Shown here: positions 21,300-32,563 of the stretch, one piece after another
How positions within the stretch are numbered: the first letter of the stretch is position 1
How the letters are laid out: each line of letters opens with the position of its first letter
Source: Macrocystis pyrifera
Lineage: Eukaryota; Sar; Phaeophyceae; Laminariales; Laminariaceae
Direction of reading: 5' to 3'
Length of the DNA stretch: 64,000 nt
Assembly (NCBI GenBank): GCA_031763025.1
Contig: JASSKH010000007.1
Span: 4,724,930 to 4,788,929, forward strand
Notes under the pieces: generated by a model
Told to the model about the DNA's origin: nothing
Database searches by the model: none
Seen by the model: the letters and a program-made list of their open reading frames with translations, nothing else
Translations under genes and position numbers: made by a program

Positions 21300-21552
21300 T
21301 GTTCGTAGAGTCCAAGCCTGGATGCCCTGACCACCACGTGGTCTGATGAGTTTCTTTATAGTCGTTGTATTAGAGGACAGAGAAGGGAAGAGAGAGCGGA
21401 GCCTAGCTCTTAGCTCGGAGCAGAGAACGGAGCAGAGAACAGAGTGCTCAAACTCTCCTCGTGAACACACGGCATAATTAGTAACGCCTGCGAAGATATA
21501 CGCAACCCTCTACTACTTGTAACCGTCGCTGCTGGAACGATCCAAACGAACA
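21300..21552 (-). repeat. Copia-2 5' LTR
   Basis: 253 bp, TGTTCGT...ACGAACA. Followed on the minus strand after 45 bases by the gag start. No primer-binding site is obvious. Confidence 0.9.
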
Positions 21553-22244
21553 CGTGAAACCCTGCGCCCCGGATCGAACCGCCGTCTTTCGGGCCAGCCG
21601 GTGAAGTCGTCGGCTTCGTGCTCGCGACCCAAACCGAAATCGCGCTCGCGGCCGACCGAAACGGCTCTCGTGGATGAATCTGCGCTTGCGGGCAATCCCA
21701 CCGAGCTGTTTGCGCTGTTTGGCGAACCAACGCTCGCGCTAGCGGGAGACGCCACCGTGCTGTATGCCCTGTTTAGCGAACCAACGCTCGCACTTGCGCT
21801 TCGGTACGCGGATGACGTGCGCACGCGCGATCTGTGCTGTTGTAAGAACAGAACAGCGGAGCGGACGACGTCCGCCCTCTGCTCATAGAAGCAATATTCG
21901 AAGAAGCAGCACTCTGTCTCACCCTGACCCGACAGGTCAAAGACAGCTGAGCGGTCGCAACTGTAGCACTCGAACGGGTTGGTGGTGTCCGTGATGGTAG
22001 GAGGCCGGCAAGCTTCCCCCTCACAGTGGAAGTACTTCCGTCAACCACGCCCAAAGGATGGTCACATGCCAAGACAGGAGCTGCCTTGACGATGGGAGAC
22101 CAGGATAGTACCGGTTTGCGACGACTCTTGCAGGACCTGCAATAGCAAAGATAAGAAGCCAGGAGATGTGCAGTCAAGCGGAAACCACCAGAACCGTACG
22201 AGAGCTTATAAATAGAATGCCATATGAATATATCTAGTACAGCG
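21553..22244. other. Flank of copia-2, no recognised gene
   Basis: A plus-strand frame at 21601-21888 contains a duplicated peptide (ALFGEPTLALAGD, then ALFSEPTLALAL) from an imperfect tandem DNA repeat. I recognise no domain. Confidence 0.4.
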
Positions 22245-22770
22245 GGAACCATCGGAACGTCGGTGGATTAGTGGGCGGATTAATGTGTTGCTGGGGTACG
22301 GCTGTACTGCTGCACTGCTGGGGGTGTAGGTGGTTGGGTGGATAGGTGGGTTAGTTTTTCATAGTGTTGCAGCATGGGCGGGTGGTCAGCAAACACAACC
22401 CAAAGTAGGAGTAAGCGTCCGAACGTCGGTGGTGTGGGTGTTAACGTATGTTGGCCCCGCTGGCGTGGCAGTAAGTATCTGAACGTCGGTGGGTTAGTGA
22501 GAGGATTGGTTCAAAATAAAAAAGTGCTGGGGGTGTGGGTGGTTTGGGTGGACAAGTGGGTTGGTTTTTCGCTACATAGCGTTGCAGTATGGGCCGGTGG
22601 TCAGCAAACGTAACTCAAAGCGTCGAGTAAGCACCGGAACGTCGGTGGTGTGGGTATATACGTATACAAGCCTCTGGCGTGGCAGCGATCGCATCACTAC
22701 TGTAGTACAGCAGTAGGCATCGGAACGTCGGTGGGTTAGTGGGCGGATTAGTTCAAAAGAAAATGGCTAG
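22245..22770 (+). repeat. Diverged tandem repeat, about 250 bp
   Basis: Units share GAACGTCGGTGG, GTTAGTGGGCGGATTA-like and CAGCATGGGCGGGTGGTCAGC-like segments. A further copy of the last segment is at 25920-26000. Confidence 0.75.
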
Positions 22771-22894
22771 TATAGGCTGTTTTCTATGCGGTTTGATTTT
22801 TCGAGCTTCAGATTCATGATCTTTAAATTCAAGATTTTATCCACGACGGCAAGCAGGAGCAGAACGATCGATGACTTGGATGGTGACACAGCTG

Positions 22895-23245
22895 TTATGG
22901 AAATGTTAGCATATAGCCAGTGTGAGTCAATGTTCAGTAGCACTGCTCTTGTATATCGTAGATCTCATGTGTGTCCGTTCGAATGTAACGTATGCATATG
23001 CGGAGGAACTACTTCCGTAGAATAATCTGCTTGCTAGCCGAGTAGATCACTCTCTCGTGTCTCTCTCGTGTGGATCGTGGCTGTCCCGGTCATCTCTAGG
23101 AAGAGGCCATCGTCTCGGCTCCTGCATGCTCTGTGGTTTATATCTGTGTGTGTTGGCCATCTAAGCGCCAGTGTTACAATATCTCTACATCTTCTTCACG
23201 CTGTGGAAGGACTCTCTTCTTCCAGGCTACACTCTCAGACGTGTC
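22895..23245 (+). repeat. Copia-3 5' LTR
   Basis: 351 bp from TTATGGAAATG to CAGACGTGTC. Differs from 24930-25280 at scattered positions, which suggests an old insertion. Confidence 0.88.
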
Positions 23246-24580
23246 GCTCCGGTGTGCAGACTACAGAGCGTTCGGCTGGTAGCGTGCGTAGCCGTGGAGT
23301 TCAACCTGGATTTGGACTACATGGACGTGTCCACTGCCTTTCTATACGCCGACATTCAGGAGAAAGTGTTCGTCGAACAGGCACCTGGCTTCGAGGTCAA
23401 GAACAAAAATGGAGGTGATCTAGTAATGCAGCTAGAGAAGAGCCTCTACGGGCTAGCCCAAAGCCCCGGGAATTGGTTCCACACCATTGACCCCGTCCTT
23501 GTTGAAATCGGTTTCGTTCCGCTCAAGTCTGACACTTGCGTCTACCTGTACAACCACGACGGTATCCAGATCATCTTGACGCTCTATGTTGATGGCCTTC
23601 TGGTAGCCGACAACGACTCGAACGTCATCTCGATGGTTAAGAGGAACTTGAAACAACGTTTCAAGATGGTTGACATTGGGGAGGTATCGCTTGTGTTGGG
23701 AATGGAAATGAAAAGGAACCGTGAGAAAGGGGCATTATTGACCATTTCCCAAGAAGCCTACAGTAAGTCTCTCCTCGAAAGGTACGGGATGTCGGACTGT
23801 AAACCAACCAGCACGCCTGGTTATGGTCCGGAGATTTCCAACAACCAGCCGGAGGATACACTACTGAACGAAGAAGAAACGAGACGTTATCATCAGGGCA
23901 TCGTGGGGTGCCTGATGTACATTGCTCAAGGGCTCCGTTACGACATAATATATGCTACGGGCCAGCTGGCTCGCCCAATGGCGAAACCCAGCAAGACGCA
24001 CTTGATGGCAGCAAAGCATACTCTTCGTCATCTGGCCGGCACCACCGATTTCAACATCACGTACAAGAAGGGAGGCTTCAAACTTACAGCGTTTTCGGAC
24101 TCCAACTAGGCCAACAACCCTGACAACGGAAAGTCCACCTCTTGTTACCTGATGACGCTAGGAAACGCACCGATGAGCTTCAAGTCGGGACTACAAGGTC
24201 TGACTGCCATGTCGACCATGGAGGCGGAGCTGGTTGCGTCGGCGCTAGCTATGAAGGAAGCAGTATTTTATTCAAATCTGCTGACTGAGCTTGGGTTCGG
24301 AAAGGAGTTTGCGCAAGTGCCGCTCTACTGCGACAACACGGCAACTCTACACGCGCTGGGAAATCGCTCCTTCAGTTCAAGGACGAAGCACATCGCCCTA
24401 CGCTTCTTCTATATCCGAGAACTGGTGTCGGAAGGGAGGATCTCCATCCATCTCTACATCCCGACCGAGAGCAACCCTGCTGACATCGGTACACAGCACC
24501 TCAACAAGCACCGCTTCAAACATCTACTAGGCATCATCGACAACTTCCAAGTGAACGACTTCATCAACAAGTTCAAATAA
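23246..24580 (+). pseudogene. Copia-3 RT-RNase H remnant
   Basis: RT motifs in order: APVCRLQSVR, MDVSTAFLYADI (first catalytic Asp), LEKSLYGLAQSPGNW, then LYVDGLLVAD, where the usual YVDD has become YVDG with the second catalytic Asp lost. An in-frame TAG at 24107-24109 precedes RNase H (AEAELVASALAMKEAVF, CDNTATLHALGN, RTKHIALRFFYIREL, PADIGTQHL). The same frame continues to the stop at 24580. Sequence differs clearly from copia-2, so this is another Copia lineage. Confidence 0.92.
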
Positions 24581-24929
24581 TTGTGTTATATGTTGGTGCG
24601 TTTGTTTTTAAATTATGTTCTGTTTGTGTGAATCAGCTTACTTTTTCAATAGTCGGCATTCGGTCTCGCACCATCACTGGTTGAACGAGCCATGTAGGAT
24701 TGAAAGTTATCGTAATTTGGTTTTGTGCAGGAAACAATAGCAGGTACTTCTTTTGCAATGCACTAGTGTATTGTAACACGTATAAGATGTGAAATATTAC
24801 TTCGTACTTTAGGCTACTTTAGTGATAGAAACGCATGAAACGAATTGACTTACTTCGCATGTAACGAATAAGCTTGATTTTAATCATTAATTTGGTACAA
24901 TTCAGAGCAACTTTCATTGAGGGGGAGTA

Positions 24930-25280
24930 TTATGGAAATGTTAGCACATAGCCAGTATGAGTCAATGTTCAGTAGCACTGCTCTTGTATATCGTAGATAT
25001 CATATGTGTCTGTTCGAATGTAACGTATGTATATGCGGAGGAACTACTTCCGTAGAATACTCTGCTTTCTAGCCGAGTAGATCACTCTCTCGTGTCTCTC
25101 TCGTGTGGATCGTAGCTGTCCTGGTCATCTCTAGGAAGCAGCCATCGTCTCGGCTCCTGTATACTCTGTGGTTTATATCTGTGTGTGTTGGCCATCTAAG
25201 CGCCAGTGTTACAATATCTCTACATCTTCTTCACGCTGTGGAAGGATTCTCTTCTTCCAGGCTACACTCTCAGACGTGTC
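24930..25280 (+). repeat. Copia-3 3' LTR
   Basis: 351 bp, preceded by the purine run GAGGGGGAGTA. Starts and ends at the same bases as the 5' copy. Confidence 0.88.
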
Positions 25281-25950
25281 ATCACCTCGACTAACGTCGA
25301 CGACACAGCCTCTCAACCACTGTGCCAGGGTATATCACAATGTCCATAATACAGCTGTATAGCGACGTTGCTGCGCGCCCAACGCGCGGTCGGCGGGCGA
25401 CGCTTCTCTCCGTGGCCAGACTACAGTCGACTGGCGCGGGCTCGGGCCTAGAGACTAAGAGAAGCGCACTCGGTGCGCACCTCTCCGTGGATACGTACTC
25501 GTAGACTACAGCAGCAGCACAGCAGCAGTCAGTCACCACAATAATACTGGTGCTAAATACGAAGACAAGTTGACTCTAGCGCACTCGGCACGTCTCTTCG
25601 CAGACAGGCGAAAGGCAATCAGCGTGGGCTCGGACGCTCGGGTCCTACGCGCAGTGCAGCGCACGCAGCGTGTCTCTTCGCGGCGCCAGACCACAACAAC
25701 AGTAGTTGGTCTCGGCGCTCGAACATCGGCACGCGCAATAAATCCGATACATAGGAAGACTGTTTTGATTTGCGCACTGCACAGCTGAAAACAAATGCGA
25801 TCGGGTCAAAATCCGAAGCTCAAAATATGAACCGCATAAGAATCAGCCTTACACCGTCGTCTGCTTATCATGGCGGCAAGATACCAAAAATGCGACATTA
25901 AAGTAGAAAACATTATGGTTGGCTTTGGGTGGAGAGGTAGGTTGGTTTTT
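25281..25950. other. Gene-free stretch
   Basis: Short GC-rich frames on both strands with repeated CTCTTCGC and GCGCACTCGG motifs. No recognised gene or element. Confidence 0.4.
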
Positions 25951-25999
25951 CGCCTCATAGCGTTGCAGCATGGGCGGGTGGTCAGCAAACACAATCCAA

Positions 26000-26885
26000 A
26001 GAACGGGCAACGGTTATACGGGGCGTTTGGCACACCTTCTCGCAGCAGTAGCCTCCTTCCGACCCACGTGCAGCAAGGGTCAAGACAGCGCGAAAGAAAA
26101 GAGAGGAAAATCCGTAATAACGCAGCATGGCCGACTAGACTACGTACTACAGCAGTACTGCAGGTATTGAGATTGCGAATCATAACCACGAAGCACTAGT
26201 TCCACGCGAACATACCGAGACACGGTCTGTTGCACGGGGGTGTGGTAGCAAGGAAGGGTGATCTACGGGGGCTCGAAAACCATGGTTGACTGACGAGAGC
26301 AACAGCGCAACACTGCCGTATACCCCTCGCAACAACTGCTGGCCAGGGGAGTGTGGGAGTGTGATAATAAAGATTTACGAGGGCTCGACAACTATGGTTG
26401 ACGGACGAGAGCAACAGCGCAACACTGCCGTATACCGTATACCCCTCGCAATAATTATTGACTAGCATTACGGCTATACGAGTCGTTTGGCACACCTTCT
26501 CGCAGCTGCAGCAGCCTCCTTCCGACCCGCGCGCAACAAGGGTCAAAGTTCGATCCGTACTATTAACGCAGCATCGCAGACTACAATATTACAGCAATAC
26601 AGCAGGTACTGAGGTTGCGCCTCATAACCACGAAACACTACTGTAGTTCCACGCAAGCATAATGACATAAGGTCTAGTTGCAGAGAGTGTGGTAACGAGA
26701 GGAAGGGGGATTCACGGGAGCTCGATAACTATTCGTAATGGTTGACGGACGAGAGCGACAACAGCGCAACACTGCTGTTTCCCTCGCATCAATTCATTGT
26801 TGACTAGGATTACGGCCAAATGGGGCGTTTGGCACACCTTCTCACAGCAGCAGACTCCTACCGACCCTTGCTGTGCGCGGTTTGC
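26000..26885 (+). repeat. Tandem repeat of about 350-450 bp, 2.2 diverged copies
   Basis: Units start near GGCGTTTGGCACACCTTCTC (26026, 26490 with TCGTTTGG, 26824). They share CCTCCTTCCGACCC, CATAACCACGAA and GACGAGAGCAACAGCGCAACA. A segment with GGTTGAC(T/G)GACGAGAG is additionally duplicated at 26270-26330 and 26385-26450. Confidence 0.8.
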
Positions 26886-26919
26886 TTCCGAGAGGAACTT
26901 TGTGCCCGTGCATCAGTAA

Positions 26920-27036
26920 GGGTCGTTTCTAACGACAAGTATTTGGCAAAAAACTTGCCAATTTTTGGAAATTTGGGTTTGCCAAATAAGCAAGTTTTTT
27001 TGCCAAGCCACACAGCAGTGTCGTTAAAAACGGCCC
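26920..27036. mobile_element. 117-bp MITE, Tourist/PIF-Harbinger-like
   Basis: Terminal inverted repeats GGGTCGTTTCTAACGAC (left) and GGGCCGTTTTTAACGAC (right end, reverse complement), flanked by TAA at 26917-26919 and 27037-27039. The interior adds a second inverted pair (TTGGCAAAAAACTTG with CAAGTTTTTTTGCCAA). A 3-bp TAA duplication fits PIF/Harbinger MITEs. It has no coding capacity. Confidence 0.8.
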
Positions 27037-27264
27037 TAACTCTTTGTGCGCGGGCTTCCACCCTTGCGAGTCTTTCCGATAGAGCAGCAATTGCCTTGGG
27101 ACCTTGCACGGCGTCAAGAACCTCTGAGGTGTCTTTGCGCTGCCGCTGCCGCTTTGCTGCTGCTGTTGTTGCTGTCTGTTTGGTAAGTACTTCGATTTAC
27201 TATCGAGCAGGAAGCGACCCTGCCATAAAACGCCACAGAATATATCGCAAACCCCACAGGATCA

Positions 27265-27713
27265 TTTGGTGGAACTCGAATTTAGAATTTAGAAGCCTTA
27301 AATTCGGGTAGCGTGTGTTACGTAACATTTTTAGTCTACATTTTTTCCCTACAATGGCGTCGCAGGCAGGGCGTGAGAGTATATGAAGAGTGAAGTCCGT
27401 GGTTCGATTCTCGCCTTCATCCCCCCCCAAAAAAAAGGAAAAAAAAGGGAATATCTCATGTTCAAGAACCTGTAAAACTCAACACCCAGGAACGATGAGA
27501 GCAATGCGATCATTGCATACTGAGTCCGGTACCGAAAAGTCGGAGGTAAAACTTGGATACTCAAGAGTCTCATCGGGGTTCCTGACTTACTCGCATGGAG
27601 AGATAAGTCAGGTTTAGTGAGGGAGAATGTGGTGGAAATCGAGTTTATAAGCCTTAAAAAAATCAGGTAGCGTTTGTTACGTAACATTTTTAGTCTACAT
27701 TTATTTCCCTACA
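27265..27713 (+). mobile_element. TRIM-2, 449-bp miniature LTR element
   Basis: LTR-like repeats at 27265-27353 (89 bp) and 27628-27713 (86 bp) end TTTCCCTACA; the right one starts TGTGGTGG, the left TTTGGTGG. A primer-binding-like TGGCGTCGCAGG begins one base after the left LTR. GTGAGGGAGAA precedes the right LTR as a purine tract. The 274-bp interior encodes nothing but contains a tRNA T-arm-like GTGGTTCGATTCTCGCC at about 27400. Flanks are ATCA and GTCA, a 4-bp duplication with one mismatch at best. Confidence 0.75.
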
Positions 27714-28403
27714 GTCAAGACTTGCAGCCAGTAGCGACCTTGCACGGCCGTTTGCGAGCGGTGGGCAACGACCTCATTAATACCGTTAGCCAATCCCGCT
27801 GAGCGAGCCATGCTTCTACTATTAATAGGCGATTTCATTTTGTTACGATCGATGCGCTGTAGCCAGTTTGCGAAATATTTCGCTGCTCGCACCGCCTCTG
27901 GCACAAGCGATTGTCTACAAGCGATTGTCCCGCGGGTGGGACTGGGTCGCGTAGCGCAAGGCGCAGGGCTCCGTTGAATCCGAAAGCTTGTATGTGCGCC
28001 CGCTATCGATTCGCGCGGTACACACGGCAGTGTGGGACCAGATTTTGCGAGGATTGGAGTTTCCTTTTGAGGGGGCACAGGCAGACAAGTTTGGAATTTC
28101 CGCTATATAGAACCCCTATAGGTAAACCTAGGGAATTGGCGTAAACAAAAGTACTGCTGCAATTGGGCTCAAGGGTTCACCACATCCTTCTGCTGTACTG
28201 ACTCGGTGCTGTCATCAAGCCAGCATCATCAGACCAACGCAATGCCAAACTCAGCAATACACCGTAGGGTGGGATTATCAGTCCTCTACTAACTGCATAT
28301 GATACGTAACGACTTCAAGAGGGTGCACATGGGCGAAGTGTCTTTGTGCAGTCATTGAGCTCACGGTATTCGCACGTATCTCAATCCTAACCTAGAATTT
28401 CGC
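27714..28403. other. Gene-free stretch
   Basis: Frames of 77-125 codons on opposite strands overlap here; none shows a recognisable domain. Confidence 0.4.
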
Positions 28404-28575
28404 AATTGTTATTGCCCTTGATGAAATGCATATGAGCGCTGTTCTCAGTTTGCTTGTCATTTTTTTGGTGAAGTCGCAGTTGGAGTTGGTGCGAGTGTCG
28501 AGAGAGACCAGTCGGCACCGGCACAGACGGCGGCATTCCAGCAGGCGGGGTTTGGTTCAGATTGAACGTCTGCTT
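28404..28575 (+). repeat. Dispersed repeat R1, copy 3
   Basis: Most similar to copy 2 (14960-15125): both continue into GACCAGTCGGCACCGGCACA and CCAGCAGGCGG, which copy 1 lacks. Confidence 0.75.
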
Positions 28576-28904
28576 TTTTTTCCTTGGAAAACCAAGAAAA
28601 AAAGGCTCGCGCGCCTCATTGTTAAATCCGAACGGTTACTATATGTAGAGCTGGGCAGGGGTTGCCCTGCTGTTCATTGGGCGTTACCATATAATACAAG
28701 GTTGGACGGAGGTATGGAAACTCTCTCGCGACGTAGATACTTGAGCTACGTAGAATATATTACTTGTTTGAAGATGCTGCTGTTGCCGCTATTTCGAAGC
28801 AAAAAACCAAAACATAGTATCACAGTCGCATCGCGCAGATTGCGATGACCTCGACGTGTCGCGAACACACCCTTACCAAATAAAACGCCGCAGTAAAATC
28901 CAAG

Positions 28905-29597
28905 ATGACAAAAGGCATACAAGTAGACTTTTCGCCGATGATCGTTACGTACATGCACCCCGTAAACAATACTCTGTCGACCAAACAGATACTATATAAA
29001 TGTAGCTGCGCAGAACTCGAAGGGCTGGACGCGCCGTGCAAGATTTCTGCCAAATGCGTTCTAGCTAAAAGAGGGAAAGAAGAAGGCAGGCAGTCCTAAT
29101 CGAGAAGCAATAACACACAAAAAATCAAAACGTTTCAACACACACGTGAAGAACACGTGAGACGCTCAAGGCGGCGGTACGTCGGACTCGAGTCGGCAGG
29201 GCACAGCTGCGCTCCCCACGTCGTAGTGGCCAGGACTTCGATAAGGCGGAGGCATGATCGGTGCTTGTCTAGTTGCCTCGATTATCTCCGAGCGTTCTTG
29301 GCTTGCGCGCTCATGGTAGCTAGCACTACGGTATGCTGTCGTTTGTGCCTGGGGAACAGGCAAGGTCATAGACTTTCGAAGGTAGACATACATATGCTGG
29401 AAACCATGCAGAAGACGCAGTCGCCGCAGCGCCTGCAGTCGCCGCAGGGGGCGGAAACGGCCCAGAGCTCCCGTACGCCGCAAAAAACAAGTCCGGCCCA
29501 GACCCGCAAGGGGAAACCGAAGGGCAAAAACAAATATGAAGACCGCAGAGAGGGTCCGATCGAGACCCCGGCCGCTAAGCGGCAGCACCGTTGTTGA
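28905..29597 (+). other. Two small unassigned frames
   Basis: 28905-29099 (64 codons, starting MTKGIQVDFSPM, ending in a Lys/Arg/Glu-rich tail) contains TATATAAA at about 28993, inside the frame. 29157-29597 (146 codons) ends in a Lys-, Gln- and Pro-rich basic segment. Both have protein-like composition, but I recognise neither and see no supporting signals. They could be host exons or chance. Confidence 0.25.
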
Positions 29598-31330
29598 CGT
29601 GGGCCGTTATCGTCCTAATCCGAGTATCAAGAAAAGTACGTAGGAAGCACGTATTCGTACCATATAATTTCCGCTTTTTCTTGTGGTTTTGGTACTATAA
29701 AATTTGTTTAGGCACTATAAATAGTGGGTACCGTAGGTTGTAGGTATCGAGAAGTCAGTATGTGATACGGGTGGAATATTCATGGGCTATAGATATAGAT
29801 AATACGTTGCAGTCTTGTAGTCTCACGAATACGAGAATAATCCAAAGCGTAGTACTTGGGTCTTATTACGAGGTGTGGGGGGATCTATAGCCTCATTTCT
29901 TTTGTTTCGAATAGCCGCATCTTCGACCACCTTTTTCCTGGCCGTTTGGGATTAACTTTGTCATCACCCTCCGACCATCTTGTGGTCTGCATATACGACT
30001 ATTCAGGGTGGGCTAATGCGATATGGATGGAGTATTCATGGGCTATAGATATAGATAATACGTTGCAGTCTTGTAGTCTCACGAATACGAGAATAATCCA
30101 AAGAATGGATTAACCCGGCGGATATTCCGTTAGTCGAGAGTAACGTTCTTCTAGGAATGTTCCCTAGGGCGGATAGCCCGTTAGACGAGAGTAATGTTCC
30201 TTGACGCAGATAAGACTACGAAGTGAGAAGTTCTTATATTAGCAGAAGAACGATCGGTAGCCATAGGAAAGTTCTGTAGGAGTACATCAGATAAGAGGAA
30301 TTTAGGAGAGCTTGTGGCATGGGGTGGGACGAGTATATCTGGGCGTCGAGTCCCGCCCCCCTACCTCTCACTTCTCTACCAGAGCACCTCCTCAGCTCTC
30401 GCCATCAATAAGAAGATCTAAATCAGAAGAAGCGAAGCACTGCTTTCCAGCTGCCAGAACCACCTGCGTCCCTTACCACTACGCTTACCACTACCCTAGA
30501 GCGGCCTCCGCTTCACAAGTATCACTGCAGTCTTGTTTCGACAAGCTGTAGGGTGTTAGAAGGGTAGGTTGTCTGTTGTCCTTTGTTGTTGTAAGCCGTT
30601 GTTGTCGGACGTTGTTGTCGTGGGACGTTATCCTGTTTTGTCATTGTCCGTATGCACTACAAATAGGAGGCCCCCTGTATGGTTTCGACCTGTGTAGTAT
30701 GTTAGAAGGATAGGTTGTTTGTGATTTTTTGTACTTGTAGGCCGTTGTTGACGTGGGCCGTTATCGTCCTAATGTAAAAATATCGAGAAAAGTATGCATG
30801 AAGTACGTATTCGTACCCTCGAATTTCCGCTTTATTTCTTTTGGTTTAGGTACTACAGAATTTGGTTTCGGCACTCTATAATAGTGGGTACCGTAGGTTG
30901 TAGGTACGGAGAAGTCAATACATATTACTGCTGTCCTGTTTCGACCAGCTGTGTAGCGTGTTAGAAGGGTAGGTTGTCTGTCGTCCTTTGTTGTTGTTGG
31001 CTGTTGTCGTCGGATGTTGTTGTCGTGGGACGCTGACCTCAATGTAGGCACTAAATTGCTGTATATCGTCCTATAGTGTAAGTATCAAGAAAAGTACGTA
31101 GGAAGCACGTATTCGTACCATAGAATTTCCGCTTTTTTTTCTTTTGGTCTTGGTACTATAAAATTTGGTTTTGGCACTATTAATAGAAATAGTGGGTACC
31201 GTAGGTTGTACAGTAGGCATGGAGTTGTAGGCCGTTGTTGACGTGGGCCGTTATCGTCCTGCCTAATGCAAGTCTCAACAAAAGTACGTAGAAAGCACGT
31301 CTTTTGTCATTTTGTTCGCATGCACTACAA
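29593..31330 (+). repeat. Complex repeat block (GTTGTTG / CACGTATTCGTACC family)
   Basis: At least four related units (about 29595-29760, 30740-30920, 31066-31215, 31225-31330) share GACGTGGGCCGTTATCGTCC, AAAAGTACGTA and GCACGTATTCGTACC. Other parts share TTAGAAGG(G/A)TAGGTTGT (30557, 30700, 30960). The LTR remnant at 29761-30517 lies inside the block. Confidence 0.8.
29761..30517 (+). mobile_element. LTR retrotransposon remnant (5' LTR stub, spacer, near-complete LTR)
   Basis: 29761-29848 repeats the first 88 bases of the LTR family seen at 2428-2930. A 168-bp spacer with no recognised coding follows, then a near-complete LTR at 30017-30517. AGTA is present just before 29761 and just after 30517, a possible 4-bp target duplication. 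Best read as one element that lost most of its 5' LTR and interior. Confidence 0.72.
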
Positions 31331-31457
31331 ATAGGAGGCACCGCGGGTTGTACGTATTTCTCGTTCTTCTTGCCAATTGTTGTTGTCGTGGAACGCTAAC
31401 TCTTGGCGCGGTCGACCTTGTTTTGTTCTTCGAACTAATTGGAAAAAAAAAAATCCT

Positions 31458-32078
31458 TCAGCTTCCTCCTCCTCTGTCCTGCTGGGCATTTTTATGGGCG
31501 ATGGACGACGAAACTCTTCCTTCATGCCGCACATTGCCGGATCTCGTCTCGACACAAAAGACAGCACTGCACGTACAAAACTTCCACACTGTAATACAGG
31601 TACTTGTGCACGTAGAACATTCGGAGAGACACTCTCCCTCTGTCCTGCCGGGGATTTTTTTGGGCGATGGACGACGAAACTCTTCCTTCATGCCACACAT
31701 CGTCGGATACCGTCTCGACACAAAAGACAGCACTGCACGTATAAAACTTACACACTTACTAAAACAGGTACTTGTGCACGTAGAACATTCGGAGAGTTCA
31801 CGATGTTTACGGGCTCTCCGTATGAACATGTACGATGAGAAAAAGCACGGAGAGGGAAAAAATCCCTGTCTCCCCTCATGTAATAATTTTCTGCCTGATT
31901 GGAACACGTGCCACCGGTCAAAAAGAAAAAAAACGAACAGCAGAGCTTCCCTCTTAGCCTTGTACGCCGCCCGCCCGTCTCGCGACCACCTCACCACCGA
32001 TTCGGTCCCGGCAAAGTTTCCCTCCCTCTCTGCCACAGTGAGCCCCGTCGCCCGCCTCGCGTGAAGCCCGGTGCTCAC
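31458..32078 (-). repeat. 165-bp tandem duplication within a 206-codon frame
   Basis: 31475-31635 and 31641-31805 are direct copies (shared GGGCGATGGACGACGAAACT and CACGTAGAACATTCGGAGAG). The minus-strand frame starts like the 4347-4529 frame, then gives a repeated Cys-rich peptide (LSECSTCTSTC). The repetition comes from the DNA duplication. No known domain. Confidence 0.6.
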
Positions 32079-32285
32079 CGTGGCCCTTCTTCGCCACTTC
32101 GACGAAGTTGGTGCTCAAACTGCATTGAAGTCTCTTTGGAGTTTAGTTTGGTCGCAAAAATAAGCACCGCTTGAACATTATTTCGCATATCAAAACGACC
32201 CTTATATCTCGTATATGGTACAAGGTTTCCCTTCGGGATGTGGGTGGTATGAAATCCGGGGGGTGTCGCAAGTTGAAAAGGGAGA

Positions 32286-32563
32286 TGTTAAGATCCCGGG
32301 TTGCGGGACACTTTGTATCCCTGGACAGGTCTGCCTTTTAAGTCGGTAAACATTGCACTCACATGTGTTGTTTGCTTAGCTATAGAAGAAGAGCAGTTTT
32401 ATTCCTTTCGTGCACGCGGAGACTGAGACCAAGCTCGTGCTCCTCTGGAAAACCCCTGGTTTTCCATCTAAGATACGCCTTCCAAGTGCTACAAATACGT
32501 TTCCAGTGACTAAACCCAGGTAGTTACCGGGCTTTCAATCTCATACAAGACCATATCTTAACA
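32286..32563 (-). repeat. Gypsy 3' LTR
   Basis: 278 bp, nearly identical to 47050-47329 (one base change ATAC/ATGC and a 2-bp indel near the end are visible). Confidence 0.95.

Larger units (their letters stand above)
16889..21552 (-). mobile_element. Copia-type LTR retrotransposon, decayed (copia-2)
   Basis: LTRs at 16889-17143 and 21300-21552 begin TGTTCGT and end ACGAACA. On the minus strand the order is 5' LTR, gag, zinc knuckles, protease, integrase, RT, RNase H, purine run CAGGGAGGG (17144-17152), 3' LTR. IN before RT is the Copia order. Frameshifts and deletions break every domain boundary, a 274-bp foldback element sits in gag, and no target duplication is visible. It cannot encode its own proteins now. 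Confidence 0.93.
22893..25281 (+). mobile_element. Copia-type retrotransposon with 5' internal deletion (copia-3)
   Basis: Direct LTRs of 351 bp (22895-23245 and 24930-25280), possibly starting TG at 22893 and ending CA at 25281. Between them are only the C-terminal two thirds of RT, RNase H and a trailer ending in GAGGGGGAGTA, a good polypurine tract. The 5' LTR runs straight into RT codons, so gag, protease, integrase and the RT N terminus have been deleted. No target duplication was found. Confidence 0.9.
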
